From Pseudomonadota bacterium (lineage in GTDB: Bacteria; Pseudomonadota; Alphaproteobacteria; Rhizobiales; Xanthobacteraceae), in NCBI GenBank assembly GCA_023434095.1, contig JAEYTJ010000360.1, positions 1-19,986 on the forward strand: DNA of 19,986 bases, given 5' to 3'. The notes under the pieces were generated by a model, which ran no database searches, had not been told where the DNA came from, and saw nothing but the letters and a program-made list of their open reading frames with translations. The position numbers and the translations under genes are program-made. Shown piece by piece: positions 1 to 7,225 of this stretch. Numbering within the stretch: the stretch's first letter is position 1; every line of letters begins with the position of its first letter.

Positions 1-230
1 CTCAAGTACCGTCCACACGTTCCGCAAAAGCGCGCCCGCGCCGCGCGGATACGGCTGGCCCATCGGGACCGCCGCCGGTAGAAGGAGGGTGGATCCGCCC
101 CATCGAACTACCGGCCGCGGCCGGTGAGGCGTCATCCGCCGCGCCGTGTACCTCGTATTGTCGGGCACAGAGCCTCTCCGCCGCCAACTCCTCCGCCGAG
201 CTTCCATCGCCAACGCCCCCCCGAGACCGG

Positions 231-1022
231 ATGACCCTGCCCTCCCCGCCCGCGCCCGACACGTCCCGCCCCGCCCGTCCCGTCGCGCTCGTCACCGGCG
301 GCGCGGTCCGGATCGGCCGCGCCATCGGCCTCCGCCTCGCGCGCGAAGGCTATGACATCGCCCTGCACGTGCGCCGTCCCGGGCCGGCGGCCGAGGCGGC
401 GCTGGCGGACATCGCGGCGGCGGGAGGGCGCGCGACCGTTCTCCCCGCCGAATTGGCCGACGCAGGCGAGGTCGAGCGGCTGATTCCCGCCGCCGTCGCG
501 GCGCTGGGGCCGCTCGGCCTGCTGGTCAACAACGCCTCGGAGTTCCATCCCGACACGGTGGAGACCCTCGACCTCGCACTGTGGGACCGTCACATGGCGG
601 CGAATCTGCGGGCGCCGGTGCAGCTTGCCCGCGCCTTCGCCGCGCAGCTGCCGGAGGGCGCGCGCGGCTCCGTCGTCAATCTCATCGACCAGCGCGTGTT
701 GAAGCCGACCCCGGCCTGTTTCTCCTACAGCGTCTCCAAGGAGGCGCTGTGGGCGGCGACCCGCATGATGGCGCAGGCGCTGGCGCCACGCGTGCGGGTC
801 AATGCCGTCGGCCCGGGGCCGACGCTCGCCAATCGGCGGCAGGAGGGCGACGCCTTCGCCCGCCAGTCCGCCTCCGTGCTGCTGGGGCGCGGCCCCAGCC
901 CGGAGGAGATCGCCGACGCCGTCGCCTATCTCGCCCGGGCGTCCAGCGTCACCGGCCAGATGATCGCCGTCGATGGCGGCCAGCATCTCGCCTGGCGCAC
1001 CCCGGACGTGGAGGACGACTGA
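231..1022 (+). CDS. SDR family oxidoreductase, pteridine reductase (FolM/PTR1)-like
   Basis: A 263-residue short-chain dehydrogenase. Seen: the cofactor motif TGGAVRIG at residues 22-29 is the TGxxxRxG form typical of pteridine reductases. Basic residues after the second strand (HVRR, 47-50) suggest NADPH. NNAS is at 100-103, and the catalytic YxxxK is Y166/K170. The usual catalytic Ser is replaced by Asp (NLID, D153), as in PTR1 and FolM, which reduce dihydropterins to tetrahydropterins. The C-terminus has the usual GQMIAVDGG segment. A Pro-rich N-terminal tail of about 16 residues precedes the Rossmann fold. The ATG at 231 is the first good in-frame start, without a strong Shine-Dalgarno. 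The gene ends 21 bp from the convergent transporter gene. The family call is firm; the pterin substrate is inference from the motif pair. Confidence 0.85.
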   Translation: MTLPSPPAPDTSRPARPVALVTGGAVRIGRAIGLRLAREGYDIALHVRRPGPAAEAALADIAAAGGRATVLPAELADAGEVERLIPAAVAALGPLGLLVNNASEFHPDTVETLDLALWDRHMAANLRAPVQLARAFAAQLPEGARGSVVNLIDQRVLKPTPACFSYSVSKEALWAATRMMAQALAPRVRVNAVGPGPTLANRRQEGDAFARQSASVLLGRGPSPEEIADAVAYLARASSVTGQMIAVDGGQHLAWRTPDVEDD

Positions 1023-1043
1023 CCCTTCGGCGCGCCCAAGCGA

Positions 1044-1979
1044 TCAGCGCCTGCGCGCATCGCTCAGCGTGAACCAGCCGATGCTGGTCATGACCAGCAC
1101 CGCGCCGGCGATCTCGGCCGGGCTGGCGCTCTCGCCGAGGAACAGCACCGCCAGCACCATGGTGGCCACCGGGCTCACCGTGCTGATCATCGAATTGGCC
1201 TGCGCCGAAATGCGCTTCAGCGCCGCGTTCATCAGGAAGGTCGGCAGCACGGTGGCGCCGATGGCCACCATCACCGCCAGCATCAGCCCGTGCGGCGACA
1301 CCATCAGCGCCTCCACCGGCCGCATCACCGCGAACTGGCCGATCGCCATGATCGAGGCCGAGATCATGGCGATGCAGGTGAACAGCGCCGAGCCCACCTT
1401 CTGCAGCAGCGAACGGGCGCACAGCAGATAGAGCGCGAAGCTCACCGCCGCCAGCGTCACCAGCACCGACCCCTTCACCACGTCCGAACCCATGACGCTG
1501 ACATTCTGCAGGAAGATCAGCGCCAGCCCGCCATAGCAGACCGCGAAGGCCAGCATCGCCTTCGGGCGGATCGGCTGGCCGAACAGCAGCGCGCCGAACA
1601 GCGCGACATAGATCGGGTAGGTGAAGAGGATAAGCCGGCTGAACGAGGCGGAGGCATATTGTAGCCCGGCGAAGTCGAGATAGCTCGCCAGCCAGTAGCC
1701 CAGCGCGCCGACCAGCATGGACTGCACCACCAGCTTCCGGCCCGGCAACGGCTCGCCCATGCCGCGCAGGCGGAACAGCGCCAGAGCGCCGATGACGAGG
1801 TAGAACGGCAGCGAGAACGCCATGCGCAGCGCCAGCAGCGTCTCGGGATCGATACCCTCGGCATAGGCCAGCTTGATGATGATGCCCTTGGAGGCGAACA
1901 GCGTCGCCCCGGCAGCGCCGAAGGCATAGCCGGCCCAGGGCAGGGGCGTGTGGGGGGCGGCTTCGCTCAACTGGGACAT
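1044..1979 (-). CDS. EamA/DMT-family transporter
   Basis: A 311-residue inner-membrane protein with about ten hydrophobic segments forming two EamA repeats. The first begins near WAGYAFGAAGATLFASKGI; the second contains the typical ending SPVATMVLAVLFLGE. This is the drug/metabolite transporter superfamily, whose members usually export or import small metabolites; the substrate cannot be read from sequence. I place the start at the ATG of MSQLSEAAP because a GGGAAC sequence lies just upstream. The reading frame stays open another 60 codons upstream, but that stretch is Arg/Gly-rich and not transporter-like. The gene is divergent from uvrC, with about 160 bp between them, and convergent with the dehydrogenase. 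Confidence 0.88.
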   Translation of the reverse strand: MSQLSEAAPHTPLPWAGYAFGAAGATLFASKGIIIKLAYAEGIDPETLLALRMAFSLPFYLVIGALALFRLRGMGEPLPGRKLVVQSMLVGALGYWLASYLDFAGLQYASASFSRLILFTYPIYVALFGALLFGQPIRPKAMLAFAVCYGGLALIFLQNVSVMGSDVVKGSVLVTLAAVSFALYLLCARSLLQKVGSALFTCIAMISASIMAIGQFAVMRPVEALMVSPHGLMLAVMVAIGATVLPTFLMNAALKRISAQANSMISTVSPVATMVLAVLFLGESASPAEIAGAVLVMTSIGWFTLSDARRR

Positions 1980-2140
1980 GGCGTTCCCATAGGCCCTTTT
2001 TCCGGCGCGGGCATCCGTCAGATGCGCAGAACGGCCCGGCGCCCCGCGCATATTCCTTCCCGTGCCGGAAGGGGAACACGCACGGGGAAGACGCGCCCGG
2101 CCCCTGTTCTCGCGCCCCTCAAATACGTATCTAGGGGACC

Positions 2141-4258
2141 ATGACCGCCCGACCCACACGCGACGCGCCCGACCTCGACGCCGACGATGCCGACATCGCC
2201 GAGCTCGAACAGGACGAGGCCCTCATCGCCGACCTTGCCGAGGAGGCCGAGCCCGCGCCGAGTTCCGTGGCCATGGGCCGCGCCGCCATTGCGCGCGCCA
2301 TCAAGCATGCGCCGAGCGGGCCAGGCGTCTACCGCATGCTCGGGCCGGACGGCACGGTGCTCTATGTCGGCAAGGCCAAGAGCATCAAGCGCCGCATCGT
2401 CGCCTATACAAGGCCGACAGGTCTCACCGCCCGCATCATGCGCATGGTGGCAGCGACCGCGGAGATGGAATTCGTCTCCACCGGCACCGAGACCGAGGCG
2501 CTGCTGCTGGAAGCCAACCTCATCAAGCAGCTGCGCCCGCGCTTCAACGTGCTGCTGCGCGACGACAAGTCGTTTCCCTATATCCTCATCACCAAGGACC
2601 ACGTCTCGCCCCAGATCACCAAGCATCGCGGCGCCCGCAACCGGCCGGGCGATTACTATGGCCCCTTCGCCTCGGTCTGGGCGGTCAATCGCACGATCAA
2701 CGCGCTGCAGAAGGCGTTCCTGGTGCGCTCCTGCTCCGACAGCTTCTACGAGGCGCGCACCCGCCCCTGCCTGCTGTTCCAGATCAAGCGCTGCGCCGGC
2801 CCCTGCACCGGCGAGGTCAGCCACACCGACTATGCCGAATATGTCCGCGAGGCGCGCGAGTTCCTCTCCGGCCGCAGCAAGGCGGTGAAGGAGCAGTTGG
2901 CGCGCGAGATGGAGGGCGCCTCGCAGGAACTGGAATTCGAGCGCGCCGCCGCCCTGCGCGACCGCCTCGCCGCGCTCTCCGCCGTGCAGGGCACGCAGGG
3001 CATCAACCCGCGTTCGGTGGAAGAGGCGGACGTGTTCGCCATCCATCAGGAAGGCGGGGCGACCTGCGTGCAGGTGTTCTTCTTCCGCACCGGCCAGAAC
3101 TGGGGCAACCACGCGCTCTACCCGCGCGCCGACCGCACGCTCGACATCGGCGAGGTACTGGAATCCTTCCTCGCCCAGTTCTACGAGGACAAGCCCTGCC
3201 CGCGCCTCATCCTGCTGAGCCACGACGTCGCCGAGCGCGAGCTGCTGGAAGAGGCGCTCGCCACCCGCGCCGGCCACCGCGTCGAGATCGCGGCTCCCAA
3301 GCGCGGCGAGAAGCGCGAGCTGGTCGAGCACGCCCTGCAGAACGCCCGCGAGGCGCTCGGCCGCAAGCTGGCGGAAAGCGCCAGCCAGGCCCGGCTGCTG
3401 GAAGAACTCGCCCGCGCCTTCGCGCTGGAAGGAACACCCCGGCGCATCGAGGTCTATGACAACAGCCACATCATGGGTTCGAACGCCGTCGGCGGCATGA
3501 TCGTCGCCGGGCCGGAGGGCTTCGCCAAGAGCCAGTACCGCAAGTTCAACATCCGCTCGACCGAACTGACCCCGGGCGACGATTACGGCATGATGCGCGA
3601 GGTGCTGACCCGGCGCTTCTCCCGGCTCTTGAAGGAGAATCCGCGCGCGGGAGCCTTTCCTTCCCCCTCTCCCCGTGGGGGTGAGGGGGCCGTGGCGGCC
3701 GAACCGGATAGCGCCACCCCCTTCACCGACCCGCTTCGTGGGATATCCCTTGCCGATGGGGAGAGCGAAGGCGCCGAGGTGGAAGCCTCCGCCGCCGCCT
3801 CCGCGTGGCCGGACCTGCTGCTCATCGATGGCGGCCCCGGCCAGCTGAAGGCGGCGCAGGAGACCCTCGCCGGCCTCGGCGTCACCGACGTGCCGATGGT
3901 CGGCGTGGCCAAGGGGCCGGACCGCGACGCCGGCCGCGAGACCTTCTATGTCGAGGGGCGCGAGCCCTTCCGGCTGGAGCCGCGCGACCCCGTGCTCTAT
4001 TTCGTCCAGCGCCTGCGCGACGAGGCGCACCGTTTCGCCATCGGCTCACACCGCGCCCGCCGCAAGAAGGACCTCACGCAGGGCGGCCTGCAGGAGATTC
4101 CGGGCATCGGCCCAACCCGCAAGCGCGCCCTGCTGCACCATTTCGGCACGCTCAAGGCCATCGAGCGCGCCTCGCTTGCCGATCTCGAAGGCGTGCCGGG
4201 CGTGAACGCGGCCACTGCGCGGGCGGTTTACGACTTCTTTCACGCGAAGGCGACATGA
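2141..4258 (+). CDS. uvrC: UvrABC system protein C (excinuclease subunit C)
   Basis: Nucleotide-excision-repair endonuclease that makes both incisions around a lesion bound by UvrB. Domains seen in the 705 residues: an acidic N-terminal extension (about 10-38, rich in D/E); GIY-YIG nuclease (GVY at 62-64, YVG at 75-77); a Cys cluster in the FQIKRCAGPC region; a UVR/UvrB-binding helix pair near 245-281; the RNase H-like nuclease with EVYDNSHIMGS near 435-445 and LLLIDGGPGQL; and a C-terminal double helix-hairpin-helix (LQEIPGIGPTRKRALL onwards). The protein is longer than the usual 610-680 residues because of the acidic tail and a low-complexity insert at about 506-545, derived from a palindromic repeat. 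AGGGGA sits immediately before the ATG at 2141. No alphaproteobacterial LexA box (GTTC-N7-GTTC) is visible upstream. Confidence 0.97.
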   Translation: MTARPTRDAPDLDADDADIAELEQDEALIADLAEEAEPAPSSVAMGRAAIARAIKHAPSGPGVYRMLGPDGTVLYVGKAKSIKRRIVAYTRPTGLTARIMRMVAATAEMEFVSTGTETEALLLEANLIKQLRPRFNVLLRDDKSFPYILITKDHVSPQITKHRGARNRPGDYYGPFASVWAVNRTINALQKAFLVRSCSDSFYEARTRPCLLFQIKRCAGPCTGEVSHTDYAEYVREAREFLSGRSKAVKEQLAREMEGASQELEFERAAALRDRLAALSAVQGTQGINPRSVEEADVFAIHQEGGATCVQVFFFRTGQNWGNHALYPRADRTLDIGEVLESFLAQFYEDKPCPRLILLSHDVAERELLEEALATRAGHRVEIAAPKRGEKRELVEHALQNAREALGRKLAESASQARLLEELARAFALEGTPRRIEVYDNSHIMGSNAVGGMIVAGPEGFAKSQYRKFNIRSTELTPGDDYGMMREVLTRRFSRLLKENPRAGAFPSPSPRGGEGAVAAEPDSATPFTDPLRGISLADGESEGAEVEASAAASAWPDLLLIDGGPGQLKAAQETLAGLGVTDVPMVGVAKGPDRDAGRETFYVEGREPFRLEPRDPVLYFVQRLRDEAHRFAIGSHRARRKKDLTQGGLQEIPGIGPTRKRALLHHFGTLKAIERASLADLEGVPGVNAATARAVYDFFHAKAT
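3659..3771 (+). repeat. Palindromic repeat element inserted in frame within uvrC
   Basis: Outer imperfect arms: CCTTC (3659-3663) plus CTCTCCCC (3667-3674) pair with GGGGAGAG (3758-3765) plus GAAGG (3767-3771). Inside is a strong hairpin: CCCCCTC (3663-3669) with GAGGGGG (3683-3689), and CCCC (3671-3674) with GGGG (3677-3680). The translation (SPSPRGGEG and following) is low complexity. It falls in the linker between the YGMMREVLTRRF segment and the LLLIDGG nuclease strand, where other UvrC proteins have a short loop. The sequence resembles the CCCTCTCCCC-type palindromes common in intergenic DNA of Hyphomicrobiales; that comparison is from memory. Confidence 0.7.
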
Positions 4259-4298
4259 AGGGCCCCTGCGGGCCATGCCGTCATGCGATGGCCACAGC

Positions 4299-4328
4299 CC
4301 TGCCGCATCGTTAAAACCCTGCGGCAGG
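4299..4328. other. Perfect 9-bp inverted repeat between uvrC and pgsA
   Basis: CCTGCCGCA (4299-4307) and TGCGGCAGG (4320-4328) pair perfectly around a 12-nt AT-richer loop, in the 145 bp gap between uvrC and pgsA. A smaller hairpin, GGCCC/GGGCC with a CTGC loop, sits at 4261-4274 just after the uvrC stop. No T-run follows either, so a classical terminator is not supported. It may be a weak terminator, an RNA-stability hairpin or a protein-binding site. Confidence 0.45.
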
Positions 4329-4403
4329 CGACGCTTGGCACCGGGACGCGCATTGACGTGGCGGGCCTGCGTGTTTACCTGCCTGTGAGGGAGCCGGCGC
4401 AGT

Positions 4404-5045
4404 ATGGTCGATGTCGCATCCAATCCGCAGACAGCTCGGGAGCCGGCGAAGGTGACGCGCGGACACGCCCTGTCGCTGCCCAACCTCCTCACCTATGGGC
4501 GCTGCGTGGCGGTGCCGCTGGTCGCGGCCTGCCTGTTCTGGTCGGATATTCTCGAAGGCGGCCTGTGGCTGCGCTGGGTGGCGGTGGCCCTCTACGCCGT
4601 CGCCGCCATCACCGATTTCTTCGACGGCTATCTCGCCCGCGCCTGGTCGCAGCAATCGGCCATCGGCCGCATGCTGGACCCCATCGCCGACAAGCTGCTG
4701 GTCTCCGCCTCGCTGCTGATGCTCGCCTCCGACGGCACCATTCGCGGCTGGTCGCTCTGGGCGGCGGTGGTGATTCTCTGCCGCGAGATCCTCGTCTCGG
4801 GCCTGCGCGAATTCCTCGCCGAACTGCGTGTCAGCGTTCCCGTCACCCGCCTCGCCAAGTGGAAGACCACCGCCCAGCTGGTCGCGGTGGGCGTGCTGCT
4901 GGCCGGCCCGGCGGCGGACCTCGTGGTGCCCGGTATCACCCTGTTCGGCATCGGCCTGCTGTGGATCGCGGCGCTGCTGACGCTCTATACTGGTTGGGAT
5001 TATTTCCGCGCCGGCGCCCGCCACCTGATCGGGGACGCGGCGTGA
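4404..5045 (+). CDS. pgsA: CDP-diacylglycerol-glycerol-3-phosphate 3-phosphatidyltransferase
   Basis: Integral membrane enzyme that makes phosphatidylglycerol phosphate from CDP-diacylglycerol and glycerol 3-phosphate, the committed step to phosphatidylglycerol and cardiolipin. The complete CDP-alcohol phosphotransferase motif DGx2ARx8Gx3Dx3D is visible (DGYLAR, then G-RML-D-PIA-D). Several hydrophobic helices follow, with the PgsA-like REILVSGLREF and LAKWKTT segments. Its 213 residues are slightly longer than usual because of a polar N-terminal tail of about 24 residues before LPNLLTYGR. GAGG-type Shine-Dalgarno sequence precedes the ATG. The stop overlaps the moaD start by 4 bp (GTGA), so the two are translationally coupled. 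Confidence 0.95.
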   Translation: MVDVASNPQTAREPAKVTRGHALSLPNLLTYGRCVAVPLVAACLFWSDILEGGLWLRWVAVALYAVAAITDFFDGYLARAWSQQSAIGRMLDPIADKLLVSASLLMLASDGTIRGWSLWAAVVILCREILVSGLREFLAELRVSVPVTRLAKWKTTAQLVAVGVLLAGPAADLVVPGITLFGIGLLWIAALLTLYTGWDYFRAGARHLIGDAA

Positions 5046-5293
5046 AGGTGCTGTATTTCGCCTGGGTGCGCGAGCGCATCGGGCGCGAGGCGGAGGAGAT
5101 CGAGGTGCCGGAAGGCGTCGCCACCGTCGCCGAGCTGGCCGCCCATCTCGCCGGCCGCGGCGACGGCTACGCCTATGCCTTCGAGAATCCGCGCATCGTA
5201 CGCGCGGCGCTCGACCGGCGGCATGCGCGGCCCGACACGCCGCTGGGCGCCGCCCGCGAGATTGCCTTCTTCCCGCCCATGACGGGCGGCTGA
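5042..5293 (+). CDS. moaD: Molybdopterin synthase sulfur-carrier subunit MoaD
   Basis: Small ubiquitin-fold protein of 83 residues, the normal MoaD size, ending in the diagnostic double glycine (FFPPMTGG). The C-terminal Gly becomes a thiocarboxylate and donates sulfur to the MoaE subunit to make the molybdopterin dithiolene. The N-terminus (VLYFAWVRERIG) matches the MoaD first strand and helix. The start is a GTG embedded in the pgsA stop (GTGA overlap). A much longer frame continues upstream but is out of frame with pgsA and is only a shadow. moaE follows after a short gap, forming a pgsA-moaD-moaE operon. Confidence 0.93.
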   Translation: MKVLYFAWVRERIGREAEEIEVPEGVATVAELAAHLAGRGDGYAYAFENPRIVRAALDRRHARPDTPLGAAREIAFFPPMTGG

Positions 5294-5308
5294 ACGAGCG
5301 AGGTGAGC

Positions 5309-5767
5309 ATGTTCACCGTCCGCATCCAGGCGCAGGATTTCGACGCCGCGCAGGAAGCCGCCGCCCTTTCGCAGGGGCGCACCGATATCGGCGCCGTCGT
5401 CACCTTCGCCGGCCTCTGCCGCGCGCAGGACGCCCCCGGCGGTGCCCCGCTCATCGCCCTGACGCTGGAGCACTATCCCGGCATGGCGGAAGAGGAGATC
5501 GGCCGGCTGGTCGAGCAGGCCCGCGCCCGCTGGCCGCTGATCGGCGCCACCGTCATCCACCGCTTCGGCCGCATGGTGCCGGGCGACAATATCGTGCTCG
5601 TCGTCACCGCCTCCGCCCACCGCACCGCCGCCTTCGAGGCGGCCGAGTTCCTGATGGACTGGCTGAAGACAAGCGCCCCGTTCTGGAAGATGGAAGAGCA
5701 CGACGAAGGCACCGGCTGGGTCGCCGCCAAGGACGAAGACGACGCGGCGGCGGAGCGCTGGAACTAG
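5309..5767 (+). CDS. moaE: Molybdopterin synthase catalytic subunit MoaE
   Basis: Catalytic subunit of molybdopterin synthase; converts precursor Z (cPMP) to molybdopterin using sulfur from MoaD. It has 152 residues (E. coli MoaE about 150). Conserved features seen: IHRFGRMVPGD (83-93), SAHRTAAFEA (102-111), and WLKTSAPFWKME with K120 and K127, corresponding to the active-site lysines K119 and K126 of E. coli MoaE. I chose the ATG at 5309 over the GTG at 5303 because GAGG (5300-5303) is then 5 nt upstream; the GTG would start inside that ribosome-binding site. It is the last gene of the pgsA-moaD-moaE run and converges on ilvE across a repeat-filled gap. Confidence 0.94.
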   Translation: MFTVRIQAQDFDAAQEAAALSQGRTDIGAVVTFAGLCRAQDAPGGAPLIALTLEHYPGMAEEEIGRLVEQARARWPLIGATVIHRFGRMVPGDNIVLVVTASAHRTAAFEAAEFLMDWLKTSAPFWKMEEHDEGTGWVAAKDEDDAAAERWN

Positions 5768-5791
5768 CCGCATCTGGCTCTCGCCTTCCCC

Positions 5792-5864
5792 CGTGTCCCG
5801 GCCCAGCGAAGCCGAAGGCGAAGCGCCGCGTCGGGACCCCGCGCAAAACTGCGCCGCAGGCGTC
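5792..5864 (+). repeat. Direct repeat unit A
   Basis: A 73 bp unit that matches unit C at 69 of 73 positions with an offset of exactly 200 bp. It contains an imperfect hairpin (GTCCCG at 5795-5800 with CGGGAC at 5832-5837) and a second perfect one, GCGCA-AAAC-TGCGC (5841-5854). Similarity fades after 5864 through a one-base indel. Confidence 0.8.
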
Positions 5865-5886
5865 CCAAACCGATCACTCCCCCGCC

Positions 5887-5975
5887 CTCCCGGACCGCCG
5901 AAGGCCGATCCGGGAGCGTTCACCGGTCCCCTGGGTCCCGGATCGGCGCCACGCTGCGCGCGGCTTGTCCGGGAC
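5887..5975 (+). repeat. Middle palindromic unit B (two hairpins)
   Basis: CTCCCGGA (5887-5894) pairs with TCCGGGAG (5909-5916), and GTCCCGG (5935-5941) with CCGGGAC (5969-5975). These share the GTCCCGG/CCGGGAC terminal arms of units A and C but have different loop sequences, consistent with a related palindromic family. Confidence 0.65.
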
Positions 5976-5991
5976 ACGCACGGAACCACCT

Positions 5992-6064
5992 CGTGTCCCG
6001 GCCCAGCGGAGCCGAAGGCGCAGCGCCGCGCCGGGACCCAGCGCAAAACTGCGCCGCAGGCGTC
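5992..6064 (+). repeat. Direct repeat unit C
   Basis: Second copy of unit A, 200 bp downstream. Its first hairpin is perfect over 8 bp (GTCCCGGC 5995-6002 with GCCGGGAC 6030-6037) where unit A has a mismatch. The second hairpin, GCGCA-AAAC-TGCGC (6041-6054), is identical in both. Confidence 0.8.
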
Positions 6065-6085
6065 GAAACCGACGATCCACAGCCC

Positions 6086-6120
6086 CGAAACGACAATGCC
6101 CGGCGCGAGGCCGGGCATTG
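6086..6120 (-). terminator. Rho-independent terminator of ilvE
   Basis: A perfect 11-bp stem, CAATGCCCGGC (6094-6104) with GCCGGGCATTG (6110-6120), and a 5-nt loop lies 28 bp beyond the ilvE stop. Read on the minus strand it is followed by a short T-containing tail (GTCGTTTC). The strong GC stem flanked by A/T pairs is typical of alphaproteobacterial terminators. Confidence 0.75.
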
Positions 6121-6148
6121 CATTCATCGAGCGATGGCCGCAGCAGGC

Positions 6149-7039
6149 TCAGGCCGCCGCTGCCTTCTTCGGCTGCACTTCGGACATGTAGTCCTCCAGC
6201 AGCGTCTTGGTGACCGGGCCGGGCTGGAAGTGCTGGCCGGCGATCTCGGAGACCGGCGTCACCTCGGCGGCGGTGCCGGTGATGAAGCACTCGTCGAAGC
6301 TCGGCAGCTCCTCCGGCATGATCGCCCGCTCCACCACCTCGATGCCGCGCCGCTTGGCGAGCGCGATCACCGTCTGGCGGGTGATGCCGTTGAGGAAGGC
6401 GTCGGCCTCCGGCGTGTGGACCACGCCGTCCTTGACGAAGAACACGTTGGCGCCGGTGCATTCGGCCACCCGCCCGCGCCAGTCCAGCATCAGCGCGTCG
6501 GCGAAGCCGTCGCGCTCGGCGGCGTGCTTGGAGATGGTGCAGATCATGTAGAGACCGGCCGCCTTCGAGGTCGAGGGCGCGGTCTGCGGGTCGGGACGGC
6601 GGTACTTCGCCATGCCGATGCGGATGCCCTTGAGGCGCTGCGCCGGGTCGAAATAGCTCGGCCATTCCCACGCCGCGATGGCGAGGTGAATCTGGTTGTG
6701 CTGCGCGGAGACGCCCATCATGTCGGAGCCGCGCCAGGCCACGGGGCGCAGATAGGCGTCGACCAATTTCTGCCGTGCCAACAGTTCCCGGCAGGCGGCG
6801 TTGATCTCGTCCTCGCTGTAGGGGATCTCGAAGTCGAGCAGTTCGGCGCTGTGCTTCAGCCGCGTGGTGTGCTCGTCGAGCTTGAAGATCTCGCCGCCAT
6901 AGGCGCGCTCACCCTCGAACACGCAGCTGCCATAGTGCAGCCCGTGGGTCAGTACGTGGACCTGCGCGTCCTGCCAGGGCACGAAGGCGCCGTCATACCA
7001 GATCCAGCCGCTGCGTTTGTCGAAAGGTTCGCTCGCCAT
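6149..7039 (-). CDS. ilvE: Branched-chain amino acid aminotransferase
   Basis: A 296-residue fold-type IV PLP enzyme that interconverts Leu, Ile and Val with their 2-oxo acids using glutamate/2-oxoglutarate; cytosolic, the last step of branched-chain amino acid synthesis. Seen: WYDGAFVPWQDAQVHVL at the N-terminus, HYGSCVFEGERAYGG (the FEGxR substrate/PLP segment, 35-49), the Schiff-base lysine K159 in STSKAAG, and ECTGANVFFVKDG near 195. Length is normal. I chose the ATG of MASEPFDKR because a GGGAG ribosome-binding sequence lies 8 nt upstream; an in-frame extension of 33 codons looks non-homologous. It is divergent from the MarR gene and ends in a strong terminator, so it is probably monocistronic. 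Confidence 0.93.
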   Translation of the reverse strand: MASEPFDKRSGWIWYDGAFVPWQDAQVHVLTHGLHYGSCVFEGERAYGGEIFKLDEHTTRLKHSAELLDFEIPYSEDEINAACRELLARQKLVDAYLRPVAWRGSDMMGVSAQHNQIHLAIAAWEWPSYFDPAQRLKGIRIGMAKYRRPDPQTAPSTSKAAGLYMICTISKHAAERDGFADALMLDWRGRVAECTGANVFFVKDGVVHTPEADAFLNGITRQTVIALAKRRGIEVVERAIMPEELPSFDECFITGTAAEVTPVSEIAGQHFQPGPVTKTLLEDYMSEVQPKKAAAA

Positions 7040-7225
7040 GGTTAAGTCTCCCAACCGGGGCGCCGGCGCGCCATGGGAGGCGCCGGAGCCCTTCTGTCCT
7101 TCGGCATGGTGGCTACGGCCTGTCAGGCGAGAGCGCAACGCTTTGCCTCGCGGCCGAAGTCCCGTTATCGTCGCCGCTCTGTCCGAGCGGGTCGACTCTT
7201 TCCTGTTCCGAGGCGGATCGGGCGG

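Larger units (their letters stand above)
5768..6148. other. Non-coding gap between convergent moaE and ilvE, filled with palindromic repeats
   Basis: This 381 bp interval has no convincing gene; open frames on both strands are Arg/Pro-rich and follow the repeats. From left to right it holds repeat unit A, a pair of GTCCCGG-type palindromes (unit B), repeat unit C, and the ilvE terminator. The units are listed separately. Placement at the meeting point of two convergent genes is typical of REP-like elements. Confidence 0.8.

Noticed and set aside
110..125. Perfect 16-bp palindrome ACCGGCCGCGGCCGGT before the dehydrogenase
   Set aside because: It is a pure C/G/A/T-ended dyad of a kind common in high-GC DNA, has no T-run and no partner site; I see nothing else, and no gene, in bases 1-230.
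1980..2140. LexA (SOS) box upstream of uvrC
   Set aside because: Single GTTC tetramers are present but no GTTC-N7-GTTC pair, the alphaproteobacterial consensus.
2018..4030. A 670-residue open frame antisense to uvrC
   Set aside because: It lies opposite a clear uvrC, is rich in Gly/Ala/Arg/His and shows no domain; long antisense frames are expected in DNA this GC-rich.
4283..5293. A 336-residue frame that includes moaD at its C-terminus
   Set aside because: Only the last 83 residues are MoaD-like; the rest is a shadow of pgsA. The GTGA overlap at 5042 gives a normal-length MoaD.
4900..5310. Molybdenum-cofactor riboswitch before moaD-moaE
   Set aside because: moaD overlaps the pgsA stop and moaE follows at once, so there is no leader able to hold it.
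5768..6148. CRISPR array, because of the two near-identical units
   Set aside because: Only two long units 200 bp apart with palindromic DNA between them; no short regular repeats, spacers or cas genes.
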